Below, in pieces: positions 1-9,301 of a DNA stretch of 64,000 bases. The notes under the pieces were generated by a model. That model saw nothing but the letters and a program-made list of their open reading frames with translations, was not told where the DNA came from and searched no databases. The stretch comes from Porphyra umbilicalis. Taxonomy: Eukaryota; Rhodophyta; Bangiophyceae; Bangiales; Bangiaceae. The stretch is from contig KV918815.1 of assembly GCA_002049455.2 (NCBI GenBank), forward strand, positions 247,220 through 311,219, written 5' to 3'. The position numbers and the translations under genes were made by a program. Each line of letters opens with the position of its first letter. Position 1 is the stretch's first letter.

Positions 1-502
1 CCCCGCTGCCGCGTGCGCCGCCGCCATGCGCCAGTGGACGTGGTGGGCCCCCGCTCCTGGCGCTGCCAAAATCGACCGCTCCGCGACCGCCCTCGCCGTC
101 GCCTTGAGGTCGTACCACGGGATCGCCACCACGCCCGCCACCGCCTTGGGCCGGTCGTGGCGGGCTATCCGCAAGATCCTGCCCGCCCTCAGCGCCGGTC
201 CCAATCCGAGCAACAGCGGCTACCGGAGCACCACCAGCACGAGAACGGTTCTCATCAACGCGGCTAGCATCTTCCCCGCCAGCCCCGACAGCCCTACCCC
301 CAACTCGGTTGGAGCCGGAGCCGGACGCGCCCCCGCCGCCTCCTCCTTCGCGACCCCCGCCCTCGCAGCCACCGCCGTCACCGGCACCGCCTTAGCCGCA
401 ACCGCCAGCAGCATTACCGGCTTCATTCTTGCCCTGTGATGAGTCCGTCTTCTTGGGGGCGGAAACGCGGTTGCCGCTGTTGCACTGCTCGAGGATCCAA
501 TT
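1..502. other. GC-rich flank, no supported gene
   Basis: Two overlapping open frames lie here on opposite strands: 26-439 (+, 137 aa, Ala/Thr/Ser-rich) and 220-426 (-, 68 aa). The minus frame starts with a hydrophobic Ala/Val stretch and ends with another hydrophobic segment. Neither has a domain I recognise, and at this GC content stop codons are rare, so openness alone means little. One of them could be a real small membrane protein, but I cannot choose between them. Confidence 0.25.
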
Positions 503-1714
503 TTAGAATGCGTCGTTGATGTGCAGCATGTAAATGATGAGCGCGAGGGCCGAGGCGATGCACATCTGCGACCGGTTCGCCATCTTGATCGTGACGAGAG
601 TAAAGGGCTTGGTGGGGCGGGTAGCCAATGATGGGACCTTCACGGTCACGCCCAGGGTGACCACGGGGGCGAGCTGCTCGTATACAACTTGCCTGATGGA
701 CAGACTCTGCTTGCAGTAGTACGCCATAAGGTCGAAGAACCTCTCCAAGTCGGCCAGCTTGACCCGCCTACGTTAGCCGCCGCACAGCTTCCGCCCGATA
801 TCACGCAAGAGTGTTGCCTCCACCGTGTGCTCGATCTTCTGTGAGGCGGCCATCGCCGACAGGTGCTCCCGATGAGATGCGACCGCGTTTGCTCGCGCGT
901 CCCTCTGGGCTCGCGACAACGGGCTCTCGCCATCGTCTTCGGCTGGGAGTCCCGATCCTACCAGCGCCGGCACACGGATGCCATGAGGCAGAGGAGGAAG
1001 AACCGGTGCCGAAAGGGTGGGAGGCGGGGAAGAGCCGCCCGCAGCGTTGCCGGGGGATGGGCCGGCGTCAGGAGTGGGTGGTGAGCCGCCACCGGGGGTG
1101 GAAAGAAAAGGTCCAGCGGCAGCAGCGGGTAGTAAGTCGTCGGAGGCACCGGACGGTGAGCCGTCGGCGGCAGCCGGTGGTGAGCCGTTGGCGGCAGCGG
1201 GTAGTGAGCCGCCAGCGGGGGGAAGGGGGGAAGGACCGACAGTGGCAGCGAGGGGTGCGCCGGCGGGGGGGGCACATGATCAGCGGGTAGTATGGGGGGG
1301 GGAAGATACGGTCGCGGCGGGGGGGCGTGAGCTAAGGACAGAAGACATGCTACGAGGCAAGGCAGCCTGGAGAGAAGCCATAGACGAGAGGTCGCCCCCG
1401 CCACTGACGCTCCCCGCAGAGGTGTTCCTACCTGAAAACTCCTCATCAATTGAGGAGCCATGCCCCGGCGCGCGGCCAGCTCGCGCCGAACTAGCAAAGC
1501 CATCAAAGAGCATCTTCATCCCGCGCGCGCCCGCCGCGCCTGCCACCGAGCTGTGTTGTGTGATTCCGGTGGCATAGAGCAGTGCGTACTTGCCATCTCC
1601 TCGACGCGCGCAACAGACGAAGCTGTAACGCTCGGCACTCATCTCGTCCAGTTGCTTGAGCGAGTACCTTTCGGCCTTTGCAATAGCCACCAGGTCATCC
1701 GAGAAAAATGCCAT
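503..1714 (-). pseudogene. decayed unknown protein gene
   Basis: On the minus strand one reading frame runs from an ATG at 1714 to a stop at 503, broken by in-frame stops at 1280 and about 773. The first part (1714-1280) is compositionally normal protein with Cys, Tyr, Phe and Lys (start MAFFSDDLVAIAKAERYS), then becomes Ser/Gly-rich. The middle (1280-973) reads as a Pro/Ala/Gly-rich linker in the same frame. The end (973-503) returns to normal composition, including LADLERFFDLMAYYCKQ and a hydrophobic C-terminus ending YMLHINDAF. Three blocks in one frame separated by single stops point to a decayed gene, probably transposon-derived. Family unknown. Confidence 0.4.
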
Positions 1715-4375
1715 GGGGTGCCGGGGAGGGGGGGCAGGGGGTGTGCGGGTGGACTCGCGGCGTGAGGACGAAGGGAGCTCGTGCGGGGGGTGAGCGGGTA
1801 GAGCCGCGTGACATGAGGGTGAAGGGGGCTCGTGCCGGGGGTCGGCGCTACGCGTGAAGACGTGCAGGGCGGCGACACGCGGCTGTGCTGGTCAAGCAAC
1901 GCGCAGGGTGGGAGGGGCGCCAAAGAAAGCAGGCGATAAAGCAGGCTCGCCCCAAGTCAAAGTCGCCTTGAGGAACTCTGGCGAGGGGGGGGCGGGGGGT
2001 TGGTGCCACGAGCAAGCTTGGCAAAGTCACGCAACACGGATAATGCCAGGGTTGGGATGGGGGGTTTGTTGCAACGGCTCTCGGACAAACCCCCCTAGCG
2101 CCTCATCTGATTGGTTGCAATATATTCTTGCAGCCTCCAATCAATTCAAGAAGGTGAGAGCCAGATCATCTTCTGCCGTGTCTCCCCAAGCCTCCTTGAG
2201 AATCCTCTGATTAGCGCCGACGACAATGTAGCCCGCCCATGTGGGTGCTCCGCCTGTTTCGCAGCACCGCTTAGTTTGAACGCTCAGCTGTTTGAATTGG
2301 ACCACCATTTGAACTGCGGGATGACGTCATCATGGGCTGCTCCGCGCGCTGCTGCATCACTGTGACGTTGCCCTCTTCGGCGCTTCACCTCTCCACTACC
2401 GGCACAGGCGCCCGCTCACGATTCCCCAGAGCTTTGCTCTCTCCGTCCCGGCATCGTGTGGCGCTACCGACGGCCGCCGCGCCCACCGCCGGCGCCGCAC
2501 CCGCCGCCGCCACCCGGTGCGCCAAGGACGTGTGTTGCCGTCGGTCGTCGCCGCCGCCGCCGCCGCCCCCTCCTCCATCGCCACCGCAGACGCGGCGGCA
2601 GCGGCGGGGGTGCTCCCCCCCCCCGCCCGGCCCGCCGTTGCCGCCGCCTTCCCCGCGGCCGCCGGCCGTCCACTGCGGGCGCACGCGGCGGCTGAAAGGC
2701 GTACACTCCACCGCCCCCGCCGCCGGCTGCGGCGGTGCGGCACGGCTTGCCCGGGCGGCGGGCTCGTCGCTCTCTACGCGCTGGGATCGCCGACGCCCGA
2801 CTGCCCCTCCGCCCGTTTGGCGCCGTGCCCCGCGCCGCCGCCCCCGCCGTGCGGCGGTGGCAACGGCTGCTACGTTGGCAGTGATACAGGCGGCGACGGC
2901 GGAAGCACCGCCGCAGATGCAGCGTCACTCACGGTGCGGTGGGGGATGGGGGGATTGAGGGGTGGGGGGGGAAGGGGGTGCGTATGGCACCGCCGCCACA
3001 GACGACGATGTGGCGCCCGAGGGCAAGCGGCCGTGGCGCACCGTGGCACCACACGACACGCGCGGCGCAGCCGCCGTGCAAGCTTGTTGCAGGTGCTGTG
3101 CGCATGTCCGGGTCCGCCCCCCTCGGTGGTGCGACCGGAATCGTCCAGAAATACCCGGGGAAGACACGGTGCGCAATGCCGCATCGGCGGCGGTGTCGGC
3201 AGCGGCACCCTTCGCCGCGCCGTCACCTACCAGTGGCCATCCTCCTGCGGCCGCGGCGGCGGCAGCGCCCGCCCCCGACGGCCGGACGCCCGCGCTGTCG
3301 TCCCCGCGCCCGTTCCAGCCGACGCGCCGCCGTCACGGGCAGAAAAGCCGCTGCTGCCATTGGTACGGGCGGGAGGGCACCCCCGCCTCTTCCCCCGCCC
3401 CCCCCGCTCAGTGACCGGCGGCCGCCACGCCGCGCGCTGCCCTGTCATGGGCGACGGCGCCGCCGGCGGACGAGCGCCGCGTGGCCGTCGTCACCGCCAG
3501 CCACGGCGTCGGGTGTGGCCGACGGCGGCCGCGTCGCTGCCGCCCGCCCTGACCAGCAGCGGTCGCAACGGTCGCCTTGACCGGAGGTGGTGCAGGCGTT
3601 CGTGCTGATCGCGCGGCCAACGCCAGTGGTCACGTACCCCCGCGCGACCGACGCTACTGGCCACACGCCAACGTGGCCGACGCCAGTGTCCAAACCCCTG
3701 CGCGGCGAGGCGGCACGGGCAGGGCGCAACCTCGTGGCGGCGCGACGCGGCCGTGGTCGGCCGCGACGCCCCGTCCTGCTCACGCGATGCGCATGCCACC
3801 TGACGCCGACCCGGGCGTGACACAGCCGCCGCCGCGGCCATCCCCCCGAACGTCTGCGTCGATGAGGGTTCTATCACTGCTGGCGCGGGGCACGCAATAT
3901 GAAGACGGCCACGGCGGTGGCGGCGGCCGCCGACCGCGACACGCCGCCTCTGTCGATGCACAGAGTCGCCGCCGGGCGGCGGCCAACGCGGCGATCCGCC
4001 CCGCCACCGCCGGCCGCACCCGTAAGACGGGGGGGGGGGGGGGAGGGTGCCCTTCCGGCGGCGACGCAGACAGCGCTCCCGTTGCCGGCGGAGCCGGGGG
4101 CGGCGGAGGTGCCACCCCTGGCGACGCTGGTGCTGAACGCTAGGTTGTCGACAGCCGGCGGCGGCGTTGGTCGGTTGGTGGGACGGGTGGGTGGCGTCGG
4201 CGGCGGCGGCTGAGGGGGCGGGAGGAGGGGGCGACCGTGCCGCGGCGGCAGGAGTGGCGAGTGGTCGATGCCCGACTGTCCCGCCGGCCACCTTCCACAA
4301 GGCTGCAGAGCGACGCGCCGACGCATCCACCGCTGGCGCGCACTGTCGTACAGGTCCGACACTGAAGACACACAT
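1715..4375. other. GC-rich low-complexity region, no supported gene
   Basis: The stretch holds runs of CCG/GCC and G or C homopolymers (for example around 2540-2640 and 4028-4046). Open frames exist on both strands in every register, none with a recognisable domain. The segment at about 3540-3800 resembles, in inverted orientation, the segment at about 27690-27930 and is probably a dispersed repeat. I see no other gene. Confidence 0.4.
3540..3800. repeat. dispersed GC-rich repeat, copy 1
   Basis: Read on the minus strand, this segment matches the plus strand at about 27690-27930 with scattered substitutions. Translated in one shared frame, both give a peptide with the pattern G-x-G-R-A-x-x-T-x-A-C-T-T-x-G-x-G-x-R-C-D followed by SGR and ATRP. 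The similarity is seen by eye and the boundaries are approximate. It may be an old transposon piece or a decayed coding segment. Confidence 0.4.
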
Positions 4376-4378
4376 TCA

Positions 4379-4399
4379 GAGCAAAGCCACCAATGTCGG
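4379..4399. repeat. left terminal inverted repeat of Harbinger element
   Basis: These 21 bp are the exact reverse complement of 18205-18225. The TCA just outside (4376-4378) is repeated directly outside the other end. Identity stops sharply inside (GACTATATT here, TCTATCACA at the other end). Confidence 0.85.
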
Positions 4400-6379
4400 G
4401 ACTATATTGTTAAAATCTCAATTGGGCATGCGACGTGGCACCCTCTCAGAGGTCCCCTAACGGGGGGGCCCGAAATGGATGATATGTGCAATAGAGTTAT
4501 TTGTCAGCAGGCTACTATCTCGTCGATAGTCCCGTTTACCGTTGGGAGACCGGTGGCCCATTCCAATGGAGTATAGGTGCGACGGAGTCTGTGAGGCAAG
4601 ATCGCCGTGATCCGCCGCAGATTGCGGCGCACAGACTGATTGAAAATGGCGATTGTGTGACACGACGCAGACACGAAGCAGATATATGACGCAAAATGGG
4701 CGATCGTCTCGATAAACGTCGATCATGTGACACATGGCAGCACTGCAGGCTGCCACCGAGTAGCCTCGTGAGGGCCCTTCACCCAATCAGACATGAGAGC
4801 CCGAATGACACGCCAGCAGCACGCAGTACTCTGCTACGTCTCCTCTGTGGCGTCGACGCGTGGCGACTGCCGCCTGCGAGAGAGGTTGTCAGGAGGTCTG
4901 AGCACTAGTGTCCAGGCCACGGGCCCTTGTCGTGTGTGGCCCTGTGTCGGCGTGGCCATAGGCTCTCCGGCAGGCAGCATCACGGCGGGGTATGGCGGCC
5001 ACTGAGTGGTGCTTTCGAGTCGAAGTGGTGCCGAGGATACTCGAGATCCGATATTCGACGAGTCTCGCCGGCCTGGAAGGCAACAGAACTGGGAGAAACA
5101 ATTTGACGAAGCGCGGTCGGACGTCATCTTGCGGTGCACAACGCGAACAAACGATGTGGAATGAGCCACCGATGACGTGATAAATTTGACCAGTGACCAG
5201 AACAGAGGGTGGGCAGGAGCCTGCGCAGGTCAGTTAACAGCGCGTCAAATATAGCGAGCAGAGCAGCCAATGAAATGGTTGGACCAGCCATCAGAGGCAA
5301 CCTTTCTACGCCGATGGTGGCCTGTGGCGGCTCGTTCTGTCCGCCAATGATATACGGGCCAGCTGCTGACCGTGCATTTTCTGTCCCGACGTATCGTTCG
5401 CCCGGCCTTGCTGGCCGGGCCCGGCAAAGTTCCTGAGTGAGGCGGTGCGGCAGGCATCTTTTCGCTGGTGTCAGCTGCGAAACTGAGCCGTAAAACTGAG
5501 CCACGGCACGGCTGAGATGCACTTCGTTGGGCGGACGTGTGGCTGTCGCGGCAGGATCGGCGGGGGGCGTGACGCACGCAGCCGCTTCGCGTCGGCCGCA
5601 CGAGCCAGCTGGCTAGAGAGCCGCGGGCTGCTGTCGGGCCCCGCGAGCCTTTGTCCGCCGTGCCGAGCATCATCGCCCTGCTTTGTCTTGCCTCGCACCC
5701 GGTCGGGCTGTCTGCTTCGGGGGACAGCGCCCATCCTACCTGTGGACCCGCAAGCGCTGTGGTTTGGGCTGCTGTGGTGCGCGTGGGGTGACTGGTTGCC
5801 CGCGCCGGGCCCTCCGCCACGGGCGCTCGTGCGTGGACTCGCAACCGTTCCCCCTCCTGCTTGCCGCCCACCACCGATCGTTGCCGGCGTCGCTCTCGCC
5901 TGCGCGTCCCTCGTGGCGTTTGGGCCCGTCGTCTTGCGCGCGCTTTTTTTGCTCGGCCCCCATTCGGTTCTGGTGGTGTTAGTGGCCGCTGCCGGCGAGG
6001 TGCCCCCTGCAACCTCCTGCGGGTGGTGCTCGTGCGCTCTGGGCAGTGCGCGCGCTTTTCGTCTCGTCCTTTGGGGTTCTAGCGCCTTCTCCCTCGGTAC
6101 CCTGTGTGACGGTGGCTGCAGGCAGGGCTGGCCGCCGGCTACCACCGCCGGCGGCCGCCGCCAGGTTTCTGGAGGGCGCCATCCAGCCGATAGCCGCTGC
6201 AGGGTGGCCTTTGAGCGGCGATTGCCCGCGCTTTTTCCCTCGGTGCCCTGTGCGGGCGGTCGCCACCTTTGTGGACGCTCGTTGCGGGCAGTGCTCGCCG
6301 CCGGCTCGCACTGCCGGCGGCCGTCTAGGGACGCCGATTCCCTACAAAAGGGCGGCCGCCGCTGCCCTCTGTGACCGGC
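4400..6379. other. Harbinger interior, no supported gene
   Basis: The first kilobase (4400-5480) is of more normal base composition, with short frames only. From about 5500 to 6370 GC rises and loosely repeated blocks appear, such as segments around 6050-6110 and 6225-6250 sharing CGCTTTT followed by CCCTCGGT and CCCTGTG. A plus-strand frame of 285 codons (5517-6374) and a minus frame running through to 7300 are open here. Both lack recognisable domains, and I treat them as unsupported. Confidence 0.4.
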
Positions 6380-8713
6380 ATGACCCGCATGACACGCGAG
6401 GACAAGACCAAGAGGCGAAGAGACCAGCGGAGCCGTCAACACCGACGCGTGGTGCAGTGGGTGGCGGCGGTCGGCCCCCACCTCGACCACTGCCGCTGCG
6501 AGTGCTGCTGCCCGCCCCCTCCACCACGACCGGTGGGACCATCGCAAGGTAGACGCCGGCTGCCGCCCGAGGCCCGACCACCGAGCCCTCCGAGGTGGGG
6601 CGGCGGCGCGCCGCTCGACCGACGGCCGCCGAGCCCGCCGAGGTGGGGCGGCGGCGCGCCGCTCGACCATCGGCAGCCGAGCCCGCCGAGGTGGGGCGGC
6701 GGCGCGCCGCTGGACCGACGGCCGTCTAGCCCGCCGCGGTGGACCGGTGGCGCGCCGCAAGACCGACGGCAGCCGAGCCCGCCGCGGTGGGGCGGCGGCT
6801 CTCCACACTACCGACGGCAGCCGAGCCCGCCGAGGTGGGGCGGCGGCGCGCCGCTGGAACGACGGCCGTCCAGCCCGCCGAGGTGGACCGGCGGCGCGCC
6901 GCTCGACCGACGGCAGCCGAGCCCGCCGAGGTGGGGCGGCGGCTCTCCGTACTACCGACGGCAGCCGAGCCCGCCGATGTGGGGCGGCGGCGCGCCGCTG
7001 GACCGACGGCCGTCCAGCCCGCCGCGGTGGACCGGCGGCGCGCCGCAAGACCGACGGCCGTCTAGCTCGCCGAGGTGGAGCGGCGGCGCGCCGCTCGACC
7101 AACGGCAGCCTAGCCCGCAGAGGTGGGGCGGCGGTGTGCCGCCAGAGCGACGACCGTCCAGTCCGCGTACGTGGGGCGGCGGTTCGCCGCCTATTCATCG
7201 ACCACAAAGCCCGCCGAGGTCGGGCGGCGGCCGTCCCGAGCAGCGACGGCCGAGCCCGCCGAGGTGGAGCGGCGGTGCGCGCCCCAAGCGACGACGGCAA
7301 AGCCCGCCAAGGTGGAGCGGCGGCGCGCCGCCCCCCAACCCGCCGACGAGCCGGCCGAGGTCCAGCGGCGGCGCGCCGCCCGGCAACCGGCCGACAAGGT
7401 CAGCGAGGTGGAGCGGCGGCGCGCCGCCCCCCAACCCGCCGACGAGCCCTCTGAGGTTAAACGGCGGCGCTCCGCCCGATACTTGGGCTTCGTGCCCGCC
7501 GCGGTCGAGCGGCGGCGGTCCGCCAGACTGTCGAGCTTCAAGCCCGCAGAGGATGAGCGGCGGCGCGCCGCCCGGCGACAGGCCGTCAAGCCCGCCAACG
7601 TCGAGTGGCGGCGCGCCGCCTCCCAACCCGCCGACGAGCCAGGCAAGGTCGAGCGGCAGCGCGCCGACCGGCGATCGGCCGTCAAGCCCGCGGTGGGCGA
7701 GCGGCGGCGCGCCGCCCCCAAACTCGCCGACGAGCCCGCCAAGGTCCAGCGGCGGCGCGCCGCCCTCCAACTCGCTGAGGAGCCTGCCGACGACGAGCGG
7801 CGGCGCGCCGCCCCCCAACCTGCCGACGAGCCTGCCGACGGCGAGAGGCGGCGCGCCGCCCCCCAACCCGCCGACAAGTCCGCCTACGACGAGCGGCGGC
7901 GCGCCGCCCCACAACCCGCCGACCAGCCCGCCGAGGTCCAGCGGCGAGGCGCCGCCACCCAGCCTGCCGACGAGCCCGCCGACGACGAGCGGCGGCGCGC
8001 CGCCCGCCAACCGGCCGACGAGCCCGCCGACGTCGAGCGGCGGCGCGCCGCCCCCCAACCCGCCGACGAGCGTGCCGACGTCGAGCGGCGGCGCGCCGCC
8101 CGCCAACCGGCCGACGAGCCCGCCGGCGGCGAGAGGCGGCGCGCCGCCCCCCAACCCGCCGACGAGCCCGCCAAGGTCCAGCGGCGGCGCGCCGCCCTCC
8201 AACTCGCTGAGGAGCCTGCCGACGACGAGCGGCGGCGCGCCGCCCCCCAACCTGCCGACGAGCCTGCCGACGGCGAGAGGCGGCGCGCCGCCCCCCAACC
8301 CGCCGACAAGTCCGCCTACGACGAGCGGCGGCGCGCCGCCCCCCAACCCGCCGACCAGCCCGCCGGCGTCCAGCGGCGAGGCGCCGCCACCCAGCCTGCC
8401 GACGAGCCCGCCGACGACGAGCGGCGGCGCGCCGCCCACCAACCGGCCGACGAGCCCGCCGGCGGCGAGAGGCGGCGCGCCGCCCCCCAACCCGCCGACG
8501 AGCGTGCCGACGTCGAGCGGCGGCGCGCCGCCCGCCAACCGGCCGACGAGCCCGCCGGCGGCGAGAGGCGGCGCGCCGCCCCCCAACCCGCCGACGAGCG
8601 TGCCGACGTCGAGCGGCGGCGCGCCGCCCGCCAACCGGCCGACGAGCCCGCCGAGGTCGAGCGGCGGCACGCCGCCCGACACGCTACCGTCGAGCCCGCC
8701 GCCGGAGCTCTAG
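6380..8713 (+). CDS. possible repeat protein over the 48-bp array
   Basis: From the ATG at 6380 this frame gives 777 residues: a basic N-terminus (about residues 1-60, with RREDQRS-like charge and a cluster of Cys), then about 44 copies of a 16-residue Pro/Ser/Gly repeat of the type PPRSSGGAPPPNPPTS. The product would be disordered, wall- or matrix-like in composition. It is only one of several open frames over the same DNA. It could be a real accessory gene of the transposon, or merely a satellite with no stops. No domain identified. Confidence 0.25.
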   Translation: MTRMTREDKTKRRRDQRSRQHRRVVQWVAAVGPHLDHCRCECCCPPPPPRPVGPSQGRRRLPPEARPPSPPRWGGGAPLDRRPPSPPRWGGGAPLDHRQPSPPRWGGGAPLDRRPSSPPRWTGGAPQDRRQPSPPRWGGGSPHYRRQPSPPRWGGGAPLERRPSSPPRWTGGAPLDRRQPSPPRWGGGSPYYRRQPSPPMWGGGAPLDRRPSSPPRWTGGAPQDRRPSSSPRWSGGAPLDQRQPSPQRWGGGVPPERRPSSPRTWGGGSPPIHRPQSPPRSGGGRPEQRRPSPPRWSGGARPKRRRQSPPRWSGGAPPPNPPTSRPRSSGGAPPGNRPTRSARWSGGAPPPNPPTSPLRLNGGAPPDTWASCPPRSSGGGPPDCRASSPQRMSGGAPPGDRPSSPPTSSGGAPPPNPPTSQARSSGSAPTGDRPSSPRWASGGAPPPNSPTSPPRSSGGAPPSNSLRSLPTTSGGAPPPNLPTSLPTARGGAPPPNPPTSPPTTSGGAPPHNPPTSPPRSSGEAPPPSLPTSPPTTSGGAPPANRPTSPPTSSGGAPPPNPPTSVPTSSGGAPPANRPTSPPAARGGAPPPNPPTSPPRSSGGAPPSNSLRSLPTTSGGAPPPNLPTSLPTARGGAPPPNPPTSPPTTSGGAPPPNPPTSPPASSGEAPPPSLPTSPPTTSGGAPPTNRPTSPPAARGGAPPPNPPTSVPTSSGGAPPANRPTSPPAARGGAPPPNPPTSVPTSSGGAPPANRPTSPPRSSGGTPPDTLPSSPPPEL
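6578..8712. repeat. 48-bp tandem array, about 44 copies
   Basis: A 48-bp unit repeats about 44 times. Each unit contains a core close to GGCGGCGCGCCGCC, so an 8-bp GGCGCGCC palindrome recurs almost every 48 bp. A 432-bp higher-order duplication (9 units) is visible: the block around 7739 recurs around 8171. Because 48 is a multiple of three and units lack stops, several frames on both strands stay open through the array (e.g. 6380-8713 +, 7123-9264 +, 7300-5471 -, 8682-7195 -). Confidence 0.9.
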
Positions 8714-9264
8714 GTGGTGGTGGTGCGGCTGCGGGATCTGCGGACAGGTCGTCCCCGCCCGCATCGTCGTTCTCGTTGTTCGGGGTGTGGCTACCCCGCA
8801 AGCAGTGGGCGCAGCTCGCTGTGAGGAAGCGGAGGCTTGCGCACCCTCGCAGCCCCGAGCGTTTTGCGGCGGAGCGTCGGGCGGCTGCCGCAGAGGCTGC
8901 TAAGTCAGCGGTTGCCGCCGCTACCAAGGCGTCCGCGGCGGCCGCCACTGCCTCAGCAGAGGCAGCGGCTGCCCAGGTCTCGTACCGGGAGGCGGCCGCG
9001 ATCACCGCGGCAGCCAAGCGCACAGCGAAGAGTGCCCAGCGGACCGCGGCAAGGGCGGCGGCAGTTTCCCGCACCGCGGCGGCGGCCGCGTCCCACTTTG
9101 CCGGGAGCTGCGTGCTGCCGCCGGCGGTGCCAGGCGCCGGTGTTGCCCCTGCTGCCGGTGGCGGTGACCTGCCCCCCTTCAAGAGGCTCAGACGGGGCTG
9201 TAGCGGCGGCCGACCGCCACTTTATCCGGCGTCGGGCCGCCGTGGTGGCCCATCCGCTGAGTAG
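8711..9264 (+). CDS. Ala/Lys-rich ORF tail, other frame of array
   Basis: The frame that leaves the 48-bp array and stops at 9264 gives a unique, compositionally plausible tail (contains FSLFGVWLPRKQWAQLAVRK, then about 100 residues rich in Ala, Arg, Lys and Glu that could form a helix, then a Pro/Gly end). In the array itself this frame reads as charged repeats such as RRRAAPQPADEPADVE. If the array is coding, this frame competes with the Pro/Ser/Gly frame ending at 8713. It ends 37 bp before the Myb-like gene start. Function unknown. Confidence 0.25.
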
Positions 9265-9301
9265 GTCTGCAAGACTGCGGCCGGCGAGGTCGTCGACCAC
9301 G

